Notes under the pieces: generated by a model
The model's input: only the letters and a program-made list of their open reading frames with translations
Databases searched by the model: none
What the model was told of the DNA's origin: nothing
Assembly (NCBI RefSeq): GCF_004323185.1
Contig: NZ_NAPS01000001.1
Location: forward strand, 2,427,152-2,461,858
Source of the DNA: Westiellopsis prolifica IICB1
Lineage (GTDB): Bacteria; Cyanobacteriota; Cyanobacteriia; Cyanobacteriales; Nostocaceae
Length of the DNA: 34,707 nucleotides
Reading direction: 5' to 3'
Translations under genes and position numbers: made by a program
In this document: piece by piece, positions 24,997 to 32,528 of the stretch
Position numbering within the stretch: the stretch's first letter is position 1
How the letters are laid out: each line of letters begins with the position of its first letter

Positions 24997-25193
24997 GAAT
25001 GTTTCCTTGTGTCCTTGAAAATGGGTATTGGGGAAGAAATTTTCATTTTGAGTTGTGAGATTTTCCCGCGATTGACTAACTTAAAAATGGGTGTGGGAGT
25101 GTAGGAGTGTAGCAAAAAGAACCTCTTTTTTGATGGTGAAACTTGTTTTATCGGGGCTAATTTGTGCCTTGTGCCTTCATGTATGTGTTTCTT

Positions 25194-26075
25194 ATGAACT
25201 TAACGCCAGACAGCAAAGTTATAATCCAAGGCTTTAGTGAATTTATATCGGCTACTCATATTAGCCAAATGATAGATTATGGCACTAATTTGGTAGCAGG
25301 AGTAAAACCTGGATGTGGTGGTCAAAAAATACACGGTCTACCAGTGTTTGACCTCGTGGAAGAAGTGGTAGATAAATATGGATTAATTGATACTACAATT
25401 ATCGGTGTAAATCCTTACGAAGTATTAGATGCGGCTTTGGAAGCGATCGCATCTAGTATTCGTCAAATTATCATTATTTCTCCTGGCGTACCACCATTAG
25501 ATATGGTGCAGTTACTACGTAAAGCTGAAGCCACAGAAACACTAGTAGTCGGGCCAAATAGCCCCGGTATTATTGTCCCAGGTCGAATTCTTTTAGGTAC
25601 TCAACCAAGTGAATTTTATACGCCAGGTCGAGTAGGAATTATCAGCCGTAGCACAACCCTAACCTACGAAGTAGCCAGAGAACTAACAACAGCGCATCTG
25701 GGACAATCAATCAGTGTCAGTATTGGGAGTGATGCGATCGTTGGTTCATCATTTATTCAATGGCTGCAAATTTTTGATGAGGATGACTCCACAGAGGCGA
25801 TAGTATTAGTTGGTCAACCCGGTGGAGGAAGGGAAGAAGCAGCAGCGCGCTACATAGCTGAAGCAATTGATAAACCAGTTATTGCCTATATTGCAGGTAC
25901 ACACGCACCACCAGCAAAACATTGGCGCCAAACCGGGACATTAGCAGCAGTGATTGGACGTCATCCAGACTTTGGTGCAGCAAAAAGCAAATTAGCTGCA
26001 TTTTCAGAAGTCAAAGTCCCAGTAGCGGAACGTCCTTCTATAATTCCAGAATTAGTAAGGAAGGTGATTAAATAG
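25194..26075 (+). CDS. SucD-like protein (succinyl-CoA synthetase alpha family), active site replaced
   Basis: 293 residues from ATG 25194, matching the E. coli SucD start; a GTG at 25164 is less likely. Alignment to SucD is nearly gap-free over PGCGGQKIHGLPVFD, GPNSPGIIVPG, GRVGIISRSTTLTYEV and KPVIAYIAG. Yet the phosphohistidine (E. coli His246, in GHAGA) is Gln246 in HWRQTGTL. Its partner Glu208 (GEIGG) is Gln208 (GQPGG). The CoA-binding GFTGSQGT loop is GFSEFISAT, and PNCPG is PNSPG. Normal phosphoryl transfer through His is therefore impossible. The partner SucC-like gene has matching losses, so the two have changed together. Function unknown. Confidence 0.83.
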   Translation: MNLTPDSKVIIQGFSEFISATHISQMIDYGTNLVAGVKPGCGGQKIHGLPVFDLVEEVVDKYGLIDTTIIGVNPYEVLDAALEAIASSIRQIIIISPGVPPLDMVQLLRKAEATETLVVGPNSPGIIVPGRILLGTQPSEFYTPGRVGIISRSTTLTYEVARELTTAHLGQSISVSIGSDAIVGSSFIQWLQIFDEDDSTEAIVLVGQPGGGREEAAARYIAEAIDKPVIAYIAGTHAPPAKHWRQTGTLAAVIGRHPDFGAAKSKLAAFSEVKVPVAERPSIIPELVRKVIK

Positions 26076-26160
26076 GTCATTTGTCATTTGTCATTTGTCA
26101 TTTGTCATAAATCAGTTAACAGTTTAATTTGATAACTGGTAACTGATAACTGATAACTGC
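26076..26160 (-). repeat. Composite GTCATTT / TGATAACTG repeat, inverted copy
   Basis: GTCATTT heptamers followed by the complement of AAATTAAACTGTTAACTGAT and TGATAACTG units. It matches 8760-8840 in reverse orientation. Lies between convergent genes. Confidence 0.82.
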
Positions 26161-27519
26161 TCAAGTCCTATCCAGCCCCAACCATTGTCCAATCTCTTGA
26201 ATTAGCCAATGACGTTCTATAGTTGACAGAGGGCTGGAAGTTAATTTCTGTCCTTCTACTTCGATGGTGACTCCTCTGGGTGCTGAACCTTGGTTGATAG
26301 CTTCTTGATATATTTTTTCAATTGTTGTTGTTGGACGCCGTTGCCGCTTGTAGCAAAAACCAAACAATTTCCAACGAATTTCAAAATTTTGGCGATCAAA
26401 GTAAAAATCAGTATGTCCAAAAGAAGGTAACACAGTTCCTTGCACCACTGCAATCAGCATTGCTACAAAGAAAAGCAACAAAAACCATGCCTGTGAACTA
26501 CCCCCTCTAATAAAAAAATTTATCAATTGTGGTAGTTGCCAGAGAAAAGGAATCATAATTCCTACCAAGTAAAATAATCTAAAAGCTTTACCACCGCGTC
26601 TTGGTATTTTAATTTCCAATTCACTAGCAGATTTCTTAATTTGAATTTGACTACCTGTAGGCTTACGACTAGTAATCGGTGGAGTGAGGGTATTTTTATT
26701 CTTGAGTGCTGCAAGTGCTTCTCTAGCAGTACCGAGTCGTTCTATGACATTTGGTTCTGTAAGCTTACCAATCCAATTCACAAAACCCCGGTCAATGCTA
26801 ACCTGATCAGCAAAAATAATCCGTGCATCCAGATGAGGTAAATCAGCGGGAGATATTCCCGTAAGCAAATGTATTAAAGTTGCACCCAAAGCATACAAAT
26901 CAGAAGCAGGAACAGCCCGACCAGCAAACTGTTCTATTGGTACGTAGCCATAAGTACCGACAACAGTGAAAGTCGCACCTTCCTGAACAGCTTGATCCTG
27001 TACCGCACCAAAATCAACCAAGTAAACCCGCTTATCTTCACCCCAAATCAAATTACTGGGTTTGATGTCGCGATGTAGGACAGGTGGGTTGAGTTCGTGT
27101 AAATAAACCAGAATACTAAGAACTTCAATCGCAATTTTTTCTACCTGTAATTCCGCAAAATGTTCACCTTTGTCTATTAAGTTCTGTAGAGATGTTCCAG
27201 GAATATAACTTTGTACTAACCCAAACCAGGGGAATTTAGAACCAGATTGATGTTCTAGAACAAAGTAATCTCGGTATTTGGGAATACGGGGATGATTAAG
27301 ATTTTTTAAGACTTGAGCTTCTCGTTCAAACAGTTTATGCTCATCCCATTGCATTTGGGGGGTGAGAATTAGCAACTTGACGACAACTAGTTCCTGAGGC
27401 TGTTTAGTCAAATCTTTTGCTAACCAAGTTTGGCGGCTAGCATCTGCACCTAATTTTTCCTGAATTTGATAGCGATTACAAAGTATTTCTCCTGCTTCTA
27501 ACATCCCCAAATTCCCCAT
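26161..27519 (-). CDS. Ser/Thr protein kinase with C-terminal membrane spans (downstream paralogue)
   Basis: 452 residues. Hanks-type kinase domain in the first 280: catalytic Lys48 (VVVKLL), HRDIKPSN with Asp151, DFG 169-171, and the activation segment GTYGYVPIEQFAGRAVPASDLYALG. The glycine loop is atypical: LGADASRQTWLA keeps only the first Gly of GxGxxG. Two hydrophobic spans (about 318-334 and 344-365) follow, then a roughly 85-residue beta-rich C-terminal domain (FYFDRQNFEIRWKLFG). This architecture suggests a membrane-anchored kinase with a small extra sensor domain. It begins 17 bases after the stop of a 440-residue paralogue with the same layout, so the two are a tandem duplication and probably one operon. 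Confidence 0.9.
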   Translation of the reverse strand: MGNLGMLEAGEILCNRYQIQEKLGADASRQTWLAKDLTKQPQELVVVKLLILTPQMQWDEHKLFEREAQVLKNLNHPRIPKYRDYFVLEHQSGSKFPWFGLVQSYIPGTSLQNLIDKGEHFAELQVEKIAIEVLSILVYLHELNPPVLHRDIKPSNLIWGEDKRVYLVDFGAVQDQAVQEGATFTVVGTYGYVPIEQFAGRAVPASDLYALGATLIHLLTGISPADLPHLDARIIFADQVSIDRGFVNWIGKLTEPNVIERLGTAREALAALKNKNTLTPPITSRKPTGSQIQIKKSASELEIKIPRRGGKAFRLFYLVGIMIPFLWQLPQLINFFIRGGSSQAWFLLLFFVAMLIAVVQGTVLPSFGHTDFYFDRQNFEIRWKLFGFCYKRQRRPTTTIEKIYQEAINQGSAPRGVTIEVEGQKLTSSPLSTIERHWLIQEIGQWLGLDRT

Positions 27520-27536
27520 GAAAAATTGTTAGTGAA

Positions 27537-28859
27537 CTAAGCAATCCCTAACCAATGTCTGATTTGTGCTGCCATCCAGCGACACTCTTCTTTACTTAGA
27601 GGTGGCTTTAATTTTCCGAATGAATACTCAGATACACCCAAAGCTAATGTCACTTCTGGTACTTTGTGACTACCATAACCACCAGTCTCACCGCTAAATA
27701 CTTTGTCAATTTCAGAAACTTTTCCTCGTTGTCTACGTAAGCAAAGACCTAGTAATTTCAATTCAATTTCAAATTGGTGATGGTCAAAGTAAATATTTGT
27801 TTCCACAAAGTTAGGCAAAAGAAACCAACCTGTTAGCAGGAGACTAGCTATCAGCCATATCCAACATTCCACGCTACCCAAGCTAAAACCACTACTGAAA
27901 AAGTATAACCAAATTGCTAGTAGTACTGTTGCAGCAATATTTTTCGGGTCAGTTAATGTCTTTTGCCAAAGCACAGGAATTTTAATGTGCAAGTGTTCAG
28001 GAGATTTTTGCAGTTGAATTTGACTATCAGTAGGTTTGGCACGAACTATTTTAGAAATGGCAATTTGATTTGCTTTAAGAAGCTTCAGTGCTTCTTTTGC
28101 ACTAGTGAAGCGTCTGTCTAAATTGGGTTGTGTCAGCTGTTCTAACCAGCGAACAAACCCAGGATTAATTTTTAGTAAGTGGGCAAACTGTAAGCGAGAA
28201 TCTTGCTGTGGTAAATCTGCTGGTGGAATACGGGTGAGCAAATGAATCAAAGTTGCGCCCAAAGCATAAAGATCAGATGCTGGAGTTGCCCTACCACCAA
28301 ACTGTTCTAGTGGTGCATAACCATAAGTTCCTACTATTGTAAAAGTTGCTCCTTTTCTGGCGGCGCGATCTTGCACTGCGCCAAAATCCACCAAATAAAT
28401 CTGAGAATTTTTTCCTAAAAGTAAATTGCTGGGCTTGATGTCGCGGTGCAATACTGGTGGACTCAAACTGTGCAGATAAATCAGAATCTTCAAAATTTGG
28501 GCAGCAATTTTTCGTACTTCTGCTTCGCTGAATACTCTTCCTTTTGCCAGTAATTCCTTAAATGACGAACCGGGAATATATTCTTGTACTAAAGCAAAAT
28601 GGAGTACTTGCTCTTCAAAGCCAAAATAATTACGATATTTTGGGATACACGGATGATTCAGTTGTTTGAGTATCTGGGCTTCTCGCTCGAAAAGTTTAAC
28701 ATCTTCCCACTTGGCTTGGTCGCTAAAAGTCAGCAGTTTAACAATGACTTGTTCATGAGTGGACAAATCCCATGCTAACCAGGTTTGACGACCAGCATTG
28801 TCACCAAGTTTTTCTATAAGCTGATAGCGATCGCGTAATACCTGTTGGATTTGCAACAT
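27537..28859 (-). CDS. Ser/Thr protein kinase with C-terminal membrane spans (upstream paralogue)
   Basis: 440 residues from ATG 28859; the frame extends to 28892 only through a TTG. Catalytic Lys41 (VIVKLL), HRDIKPSN, DFGAVQDRAARKGATF, and GTYGYAPLEQFGGRATPASDLYALG mark an active-type Hanks kinase. The glycine loop LGDNAGRQTWLA is again incomplete. Spans near 295-345 and a C-terminal domain IYFDHHQFEIELKLLG match the paralogue at 26161. The kinase domains are the most similar parts (about two thirds identical by eye) and the tails differ more, as expected if the input or target differs. First gene of the pair; a TATAAT lies 14 bases upstream on the minus strand, so the leader may be very short. 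Confidence 0.9.
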   Translation of the reverse strand: MLQIQQVLRDRYQLIEKLGDNAGRQTWLAWDLSTHEQVIVKLLTFSDQAKWEDVKLFEREAQILKQLNHPCIPKYRNYFGFEEQVLHFALVQEYIPGSSFKELLAKGRVFSEAEVRKIAAQILKILIYLHSLSPPVLHRDIKPSNLLLGKNSQIYLVDFGAVQDRAARKGATFTIVGTYGYAPLEQFGGRATPASDLYALGATLIHLLTRIPPADLPQQDSRLQFAHLLKINPGFVRWLEQLTQPNLDRRFTSAKEALKLLKANQIAISKIVRAKPTDSQIQLQKSPEHLHIKIPVLWQKTLTDPKNIAATVLLAIWLYFFSSGFSLGSVECWIWLIASLLLTGWFLLPNFVETNIYFDHHQFEIELKLLGLCLRRQRGKVSEIDKVFSGETGGYGSHKVPEVTLALGVSEYSFGKLKPPLSKEECRWMAAQIRHWLGIA

Positions 28860-28892
28860 CGTCTGGTGAAAATTATAGACGTCTGGGAACAA

Positions 28893-29147
28893 GGGTTTAG
28901 GGGTATGGGGGTGTAGGAAGATCTTGGAAGTGCGGGTAAAAATTTTGGGGGTATTTTAAAAATATGAATTTCAAAAAACTCTTGTTTCGTCTTACATTCT
29001 TATACTTTTACACCCTGACAGCCTTATACCCTTATACTTTTACACTTTAACGAAATCAGCACGAACATCTTAGCAACAAATATTCTTTTCCATGAGAAAT
29101 TGTTGTAAGTACCAATCTAACTAATAAAAGCTCCTCATAGATTTATT
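28893..29147. other. Divergent spacer before argB
   Basis: Contains loose repeats of GGGTGTAGG and, downstream, complementary TTATACCC / TTTACACTT units (28900-29050) that could pair. No gene. Promoters of the kinase pair (minus) and argB (plus) must be here. Confidence 0.5.
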
Positions 29148-30041
29148 ATGATCAAAGATTCTGAGTACATTCGACAAGATGCGGCGACTCGCGTACAAGT
29201 GCTAAGTGAAGCACTACCTTACATTCAACAATTTATAGGTCGCACTGTAGTTGTTAAATACGGTGGTGCGGCGATGAAAGATAGCAACCTCAAAGATAAA
29301 GTCATCCGTGATATTGTCTTTTTATCATGTGTTGGCTTACGACCCATTGTGGTACATGGTGGTGGACCAGAAATTAACAGTTGGCTGGATAAATTAGGAA
29401 TTGAACCACAATTTAAGAATGGTCTACGTGTCACAGATGCCCCCACAATGGATGTGGTGGAGATGGTGTTAGTAGGTCGTGTCAATAAAGAAATCGTCTC
29501 TTTGATTAATCAAGCTGGTGGTTCTGCTGTCGGACTATGTGGTAAAGATGGCAACCTCATTAAAGCCCGTCCCCAAGGAGATGAAGGTATAGGTTTTGTT
29601 GGAGAAGTCAGTTATGTCAATATTAAGATTTTGGAAACACTAGTAAGTAATGGGTATATTCCCGTAGTATCTAGTGTAGCCGCAGATGATAACGGACAAG
29701 CTTATAATATCAATGCTGACACCGTAGCGGGCGAAATAGCAGCAGCGCTAGGGGCAGAAAAGTTAATTTTGCTCACTGATACACGTGGAATTTTACAAGA
29801 TTATAAAGAGCCGACTAGCTTGATTCCCAAAGTAGATATTAAAGAAGCCCGTGACTTAATTGCTACTGGTGTGGTTAGTGGTGGGATGATTCCTAAAGTT
29901 AATTGTTGTGTGCGATCGCTTGCTCAAGGAGTTCGTGCCGCGCACATTATCGATGGTCGCATCCCCCACGCCCTGCTATTAGAAATCTTCACTGACGGTG
30001 GTATTGGTACGATGATTTTTGGTTCTCAGTTTATGTCGTGA
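29148..30041 (+). CDS. argB: N-acetylglutamate kinase
   Basis: 297 residues. It phosphorylates N-acetyl-L-glutamate, the second and controlled step of arginine synthesis, in the cytoplasm. The amino-acid kinase fold is clear: [10 protein letters not shown] (nucleotide loop), [12 protein letters not shown] (substrate loop), [35 protein letters not shown] and the C-terminal GGIGTMI. The N-terminal helix ([21 protein letters not shown]) is that of hexameric, arginine-inhibited enzymes, which in cyanobacteria are activated by the nitrogen signal protein PII. No NtcA box (GTA-N8-TAC) was found upstream. Length is normal for the family. Confidence 0.97.
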   Translation: MIKDSEYIRQDAATRVQVLSEALPYIQQFIGRTVVVKYGGAAMKDSNLKDKVIRDIVFLSCVGLRPIVVHGGGPEINSWLDKLGIEPQFKNGLRVTDAPTMDVVEMVLVGRVNKEIVSLINQAGGSAVGLCGKDGNLIKARPQGDEGIGFVGEVSYVNIKILETLVSNGYIPVVSSVAADDNGQAYNINADTVAGEIAAALGAEKLILLTDTRGILQDYKEPTSLIPKVDIKEARDLIATGVVSGGMIPKVNCCVRSLAQGVRAAHIIDGRIPHALLLEIFTDGGIGTMIFGSQFMS

Positions 30042-30184
30042 ACAAGGGTAGGGGTGTAGGAATATTTTGGGGTGTGGGTAAAAATTCTTGTTTTTTCTCA
30101 CACCCTCACATTCTCATTTAAAGGATTTCACAAATGCTGCTAACATTGGCACAATGAAGGCAGTGCTGAATTTGTGAGTAAAAC

Positions 30185-30706
30185 GTGAGTTCAGATAGTA
30201 TAGAAATTGCCAAAAATCGCTATCAGCAAGGAAGAGTAGCCTTTGAGAGTGGGCTATATCGAGAAGCTATTGAACAACTAGAAAAAGCAAGCGCCTTGTT
30301 GGCTCGTAATACTCGCCTGAGTGGTGAAGTACAAATTTGGTTGGCGACAGCTTACGAAGCAGCAGGGCGTACAGATGATGCGATCGCCCTGTGTGAACAA
30401 CTCAAACGTCATCCCCATTCAGAAACGAGTAAAGAAGCACGGCGATTGCAATACATTCTCAAAGCACCCAGATTACAACGTCCTCAAGAATGGATGACTC
30501 AAATCCCTGATTTTAGTAATATTGCTGACAATGAAAGTAAAATAAGTTTCTCTACCAAGCCAAACAAATCGGGAGCATCTAAAAAGCCACCTGAACGAGA
30601 ATTAGTTGACCTTAGCCAAGTCAATACTAAAGATAATCGCTTTATCTGGGTGGCGTTGATGGCGATCGCTCTAACATTATTGAGTTTAATCTGGTTGAAT
30701 TTTTAA
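30185..30706 (+). CDS. TPR-repeat protein with C-terminal membrane anchor
   Basis: 173 residues from a GTG start. Two TPR-like helix pairs occupy residues 1-90 (AKNRYQQGRVAFESGLYREAIEQLEKA; QIWLATAYEAAGRTDDAIALCEQL). A polar linker follows, then a C-terminal span (IWVALMAIALTLLSLIWL) that would anchor the protein with its TPR part in the cytoplasm. TPRs mediate protein contacts; the partner is unknown. It lies between argB and a DUF3153 lipoprotein gene in the same direction. The coding sequence ends with the start of tandem repeats. Confidence 0.78.
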   Translation: MSSDSIEIAKNRYQQGRVAFESGLYREAIEQLEKASALLARNTRLSGEVQIWLATAYEAAGRTDDAIALCEQLKRHPHSETSKEARRLQYILKAPRLQRPQEWMTQIPDFSNIADNESKISFSTKPNKSGASKKPPERELVDLSQVNTKDNRFIWVALMAIALTLLSLIWLNF

Positions 30707-30856
30707 GGATCGGGGATCGGGGACAAGGAGGACAAGGAGGACAAGGTAGACAAGGTAGACAAGGAATAATTTTTTAACAAGTTTCTTCCCGCTCCCCGTT
30801 ATCCCTTATCCCCAATCCCCGATCCCCGATCCCCGATCCCCAATCCCCGATCCCCA
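30707..30856. repeat. GGACAA and CCCCGAT tandem repeats
   Basis: GGATCGGGG, then AGGACAAGG / AGACAAGGT units (30706-30765), and a block of CCCCGATC / CCCCAATC units (30795-30856) complementary to the first element. The ATG at 30857 belongs to the repeat rather than to the true start of the next gene. Confidence 0.87.
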
Positions 30857-30883
30857 ATGTTGACGTTTGAGGAGATTTTTATA

Positions 30884-31666
30884 GTGATAAATTTAGCGCG
30901 TCTGAAATCTATTTGCTTGGTGCTGATAGCAACTTTGCTGCTTTCTGGTTGCGTGGATTATGACGTGGGGGTACGTTTTGATAATTCCAATAGTGGTGAG
31001 TTGGTGCAGCATATTAAGTTGGGAGAACGCCTTACCAGCTTTAGTGGTGAGCCTGTGTATGAATGGTTGAACAGTATAGAACGTCGCGCGCGTCAAGAAG
31101 AAGGTAAAGTACGAAGACCTTCTAAGGAAGAAGTGATTGTAACAATTCCTTTCAGTAATGGTGAAGAATTACAAACAAAATTCAATCAATTTTTTCACCC
31201 TACTGTTAATCAAAAAGCTATCAGCAGCGAATCTGACTCACAATTGCCAAAAGTAGAATCAAATTTACTTCTAAATCAGAATAATTTTTTGCTATTGGTG
31301 CGGAACCATTTGATTTATGATTTAGATTTGCGATCGCTCGCTTTAATTTCCAGTGATGGTAATGTCTTGGCAAATGCTGGTTCTATTCTTGATTTAGACT
31401 TTAGCTTAAAGACTCCTTGGGCAGCAAAAAGTATTCAAAGAACAGAAAACGCTCCTCTACCAGAAAAAAAGAACAATCAGCTAGTATGGCATCTTAACCC
31501 TGGCGAACTCAATCACATAGAAGCTGTTTTCTGGCTTCCTAGTCCTTTAGGTATTGGTACATTGTTGATTGTGTTGTTTGTTGGAGCAGGTTATTATTTG
31601 CGGTATAAATTTATGCCAGATCCGAAACTTCAGTTTTCTTCCAAAACAGCAGCAACTGAAGGTTAG
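30884..31666 (+). CDS. DUF3153 lipoprotein
   Basis: 260 residues from a GTG at 30884, chosen because GAGGAG (30869-30874) lies 9 bases before it; the upstream ATG at 30857 sits in tandem repeats. A lipoprotein signal ends with LLLSGC (Cys23). The body DVGVRFDNSNSGELVQHIKLGERL matches DUF3153, a cyanobacterial family of unknown function. A hydrophobic span near the C-terminus (IGTLLIVLFVGAGYYL) gives a second membrane anchor, leaving most of the protein outside the cytoplasm. It follows the TPR gene, but repeats lie between. Confidence 0.83.
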   Translation: MINLARLKSICLVLIATLLLSGCVDYDVGVRFDNSNSGELVQHIKLGERLTSFSGEPVYEWLNSIERRARQEEGKVRRPSKEEVIVTIPFSNGEELQTKFNQFFHPTVNQKAISSESDSQLPKVESNLLLNQNNFLLLVRNHLIYDLDLRSLALISSDGNVLANAGSILDLDFSLKTPWAAKSIQRTENAPLPEKKNNQLVWHLNPGELNHIEAVFWLPSPLGIGTLLIVLFVGAGYYLRYKFMPDPKLQFSSKTAATEG

Positions 31667-31814
31667 CTTGATCGAGCAGAAGCCCACAAGCTCACTGTTT
31701 GCTGTCAGGAAAAGGTAAAGGGAAAAGGAAAGAACTTATTCTCTTATCTTTTAACTTTTCCCTTTTCCCCACAAGAGCGCAAAAAGAACTTTTGCAATAG
31801 GTCTAAAATTAAGA

Positions 31815-32264
31815 TTACTCGTGTAACCAAGGCATGATGTGTGGTTGCCAATTCACTAATTCTTCATCTTTGAACCACAGAGAAATTTCGCGCTGTGCGG
31901 TTTCGGTCGCATCGGAACCATGAATCAGATTGCGGCCAATATTGACACCAAAGTCACCCCGGATTGTCCCAGGTTCTGCTGTTAAGGGATTTGTCGCACC
32001 AATCATTTTTCTCGCCGCAGCTACGACGCCATCACCTTCCCACACCATTGCCACTACTGGACCAGAAGTAATAAAATCAACTAAGCCTGAAAAAAATGGT
32101 CTTTCTTTGTGAACATCGTAGTGAGCTTCAGCTAGTTCTCGGCTAACTTTCAAGAATTTTAAGCCAACTAGAGTAAAGCCTTTGGTTTCAAAACGATGGA
32201 TAATTTCACCAGCTAGTTTGCGCTGTACACCATCAGGCTTAATGGCAATAAATGTGCGTTCCAA
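31815..32264 (-). CDS. ndk: Nucleoside diphosphate kinase
   Basis: 149 residues from a TTG start at 32264. This start gives the standard family length and has GAGGAG 6 bases upstream; an ATG at 32303 would add 13 residues from flanking repeat DNA. NDK moves the gamma-phosphate between nucleoside triphosphates and diphosphates through a phosphohistidine, seen here in [16 protein letters not shown]. Other marks: [16 protein letters not shown] at the start, [24 protein letters not shown], and GTIRGDFG. Complete and likely active. It is convergent with the DUF3153 gene. Confidence 0.97.
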   Translation of the reverse strand: MERTFIAIKPDGVQRKLAGEIIHRFETKGFTLVGLKFLKVSRELAEAHYDVHKERPFFSGLVDFITSGPVVAMVWEGDGVVAAARKMIGATNPLTAEPGTIRGDFGVNIGRNLIHGSDATETAQREISLWFKDEELVNWQPHIMPWLHE

Positions 32265-32284
32265 AGTGATCTCCTCAAACTGAA

Positions 32285-32466
32285 TAAATTTGTCCTTTGT
32301 CAATTGTCATTAGTCATTTGTCAGTTGACCAATAACTAATGACCAATCACAGAATATCTTACGAAAAGTATACATGCACCAAACCCTTACTAATGACCAA
32401 TGACCAATGACCAATGACCAATGACCAATGACCATTGTACAGACGCGAGGAACATCGCATCTCTAC
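32285..32466. repeat. TGACCAA heptamer repeats and a palindrome
   Basis: GTCATTTGTC and TGACCAATGACCAA units (32300-32436), followed by an imperfect palindrome of the GTAGAGACGCGA family (32437-32466). Lies between divergent ndk and speA. Confidence 0.85.
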
Positions 32467-32528
32467 TGCCGTTGAAATACGAATCGATTAAATTGTAAAT
32501 TCGTGGGTGAAAGATAAAGGTCAGGAAA

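Noticed and set aside
28860-28892. Upstream TTG start adding 11 residues to the first kinase
   Set aside because: The ATG at 28859 directly precedes the conserved QVLRDRYQLIEKLG; the extension has no support.
29041-29147. NtcA binding site before argB
   Set aside because: No GTA-N8-TAC with a properly spaced -10 box was found.
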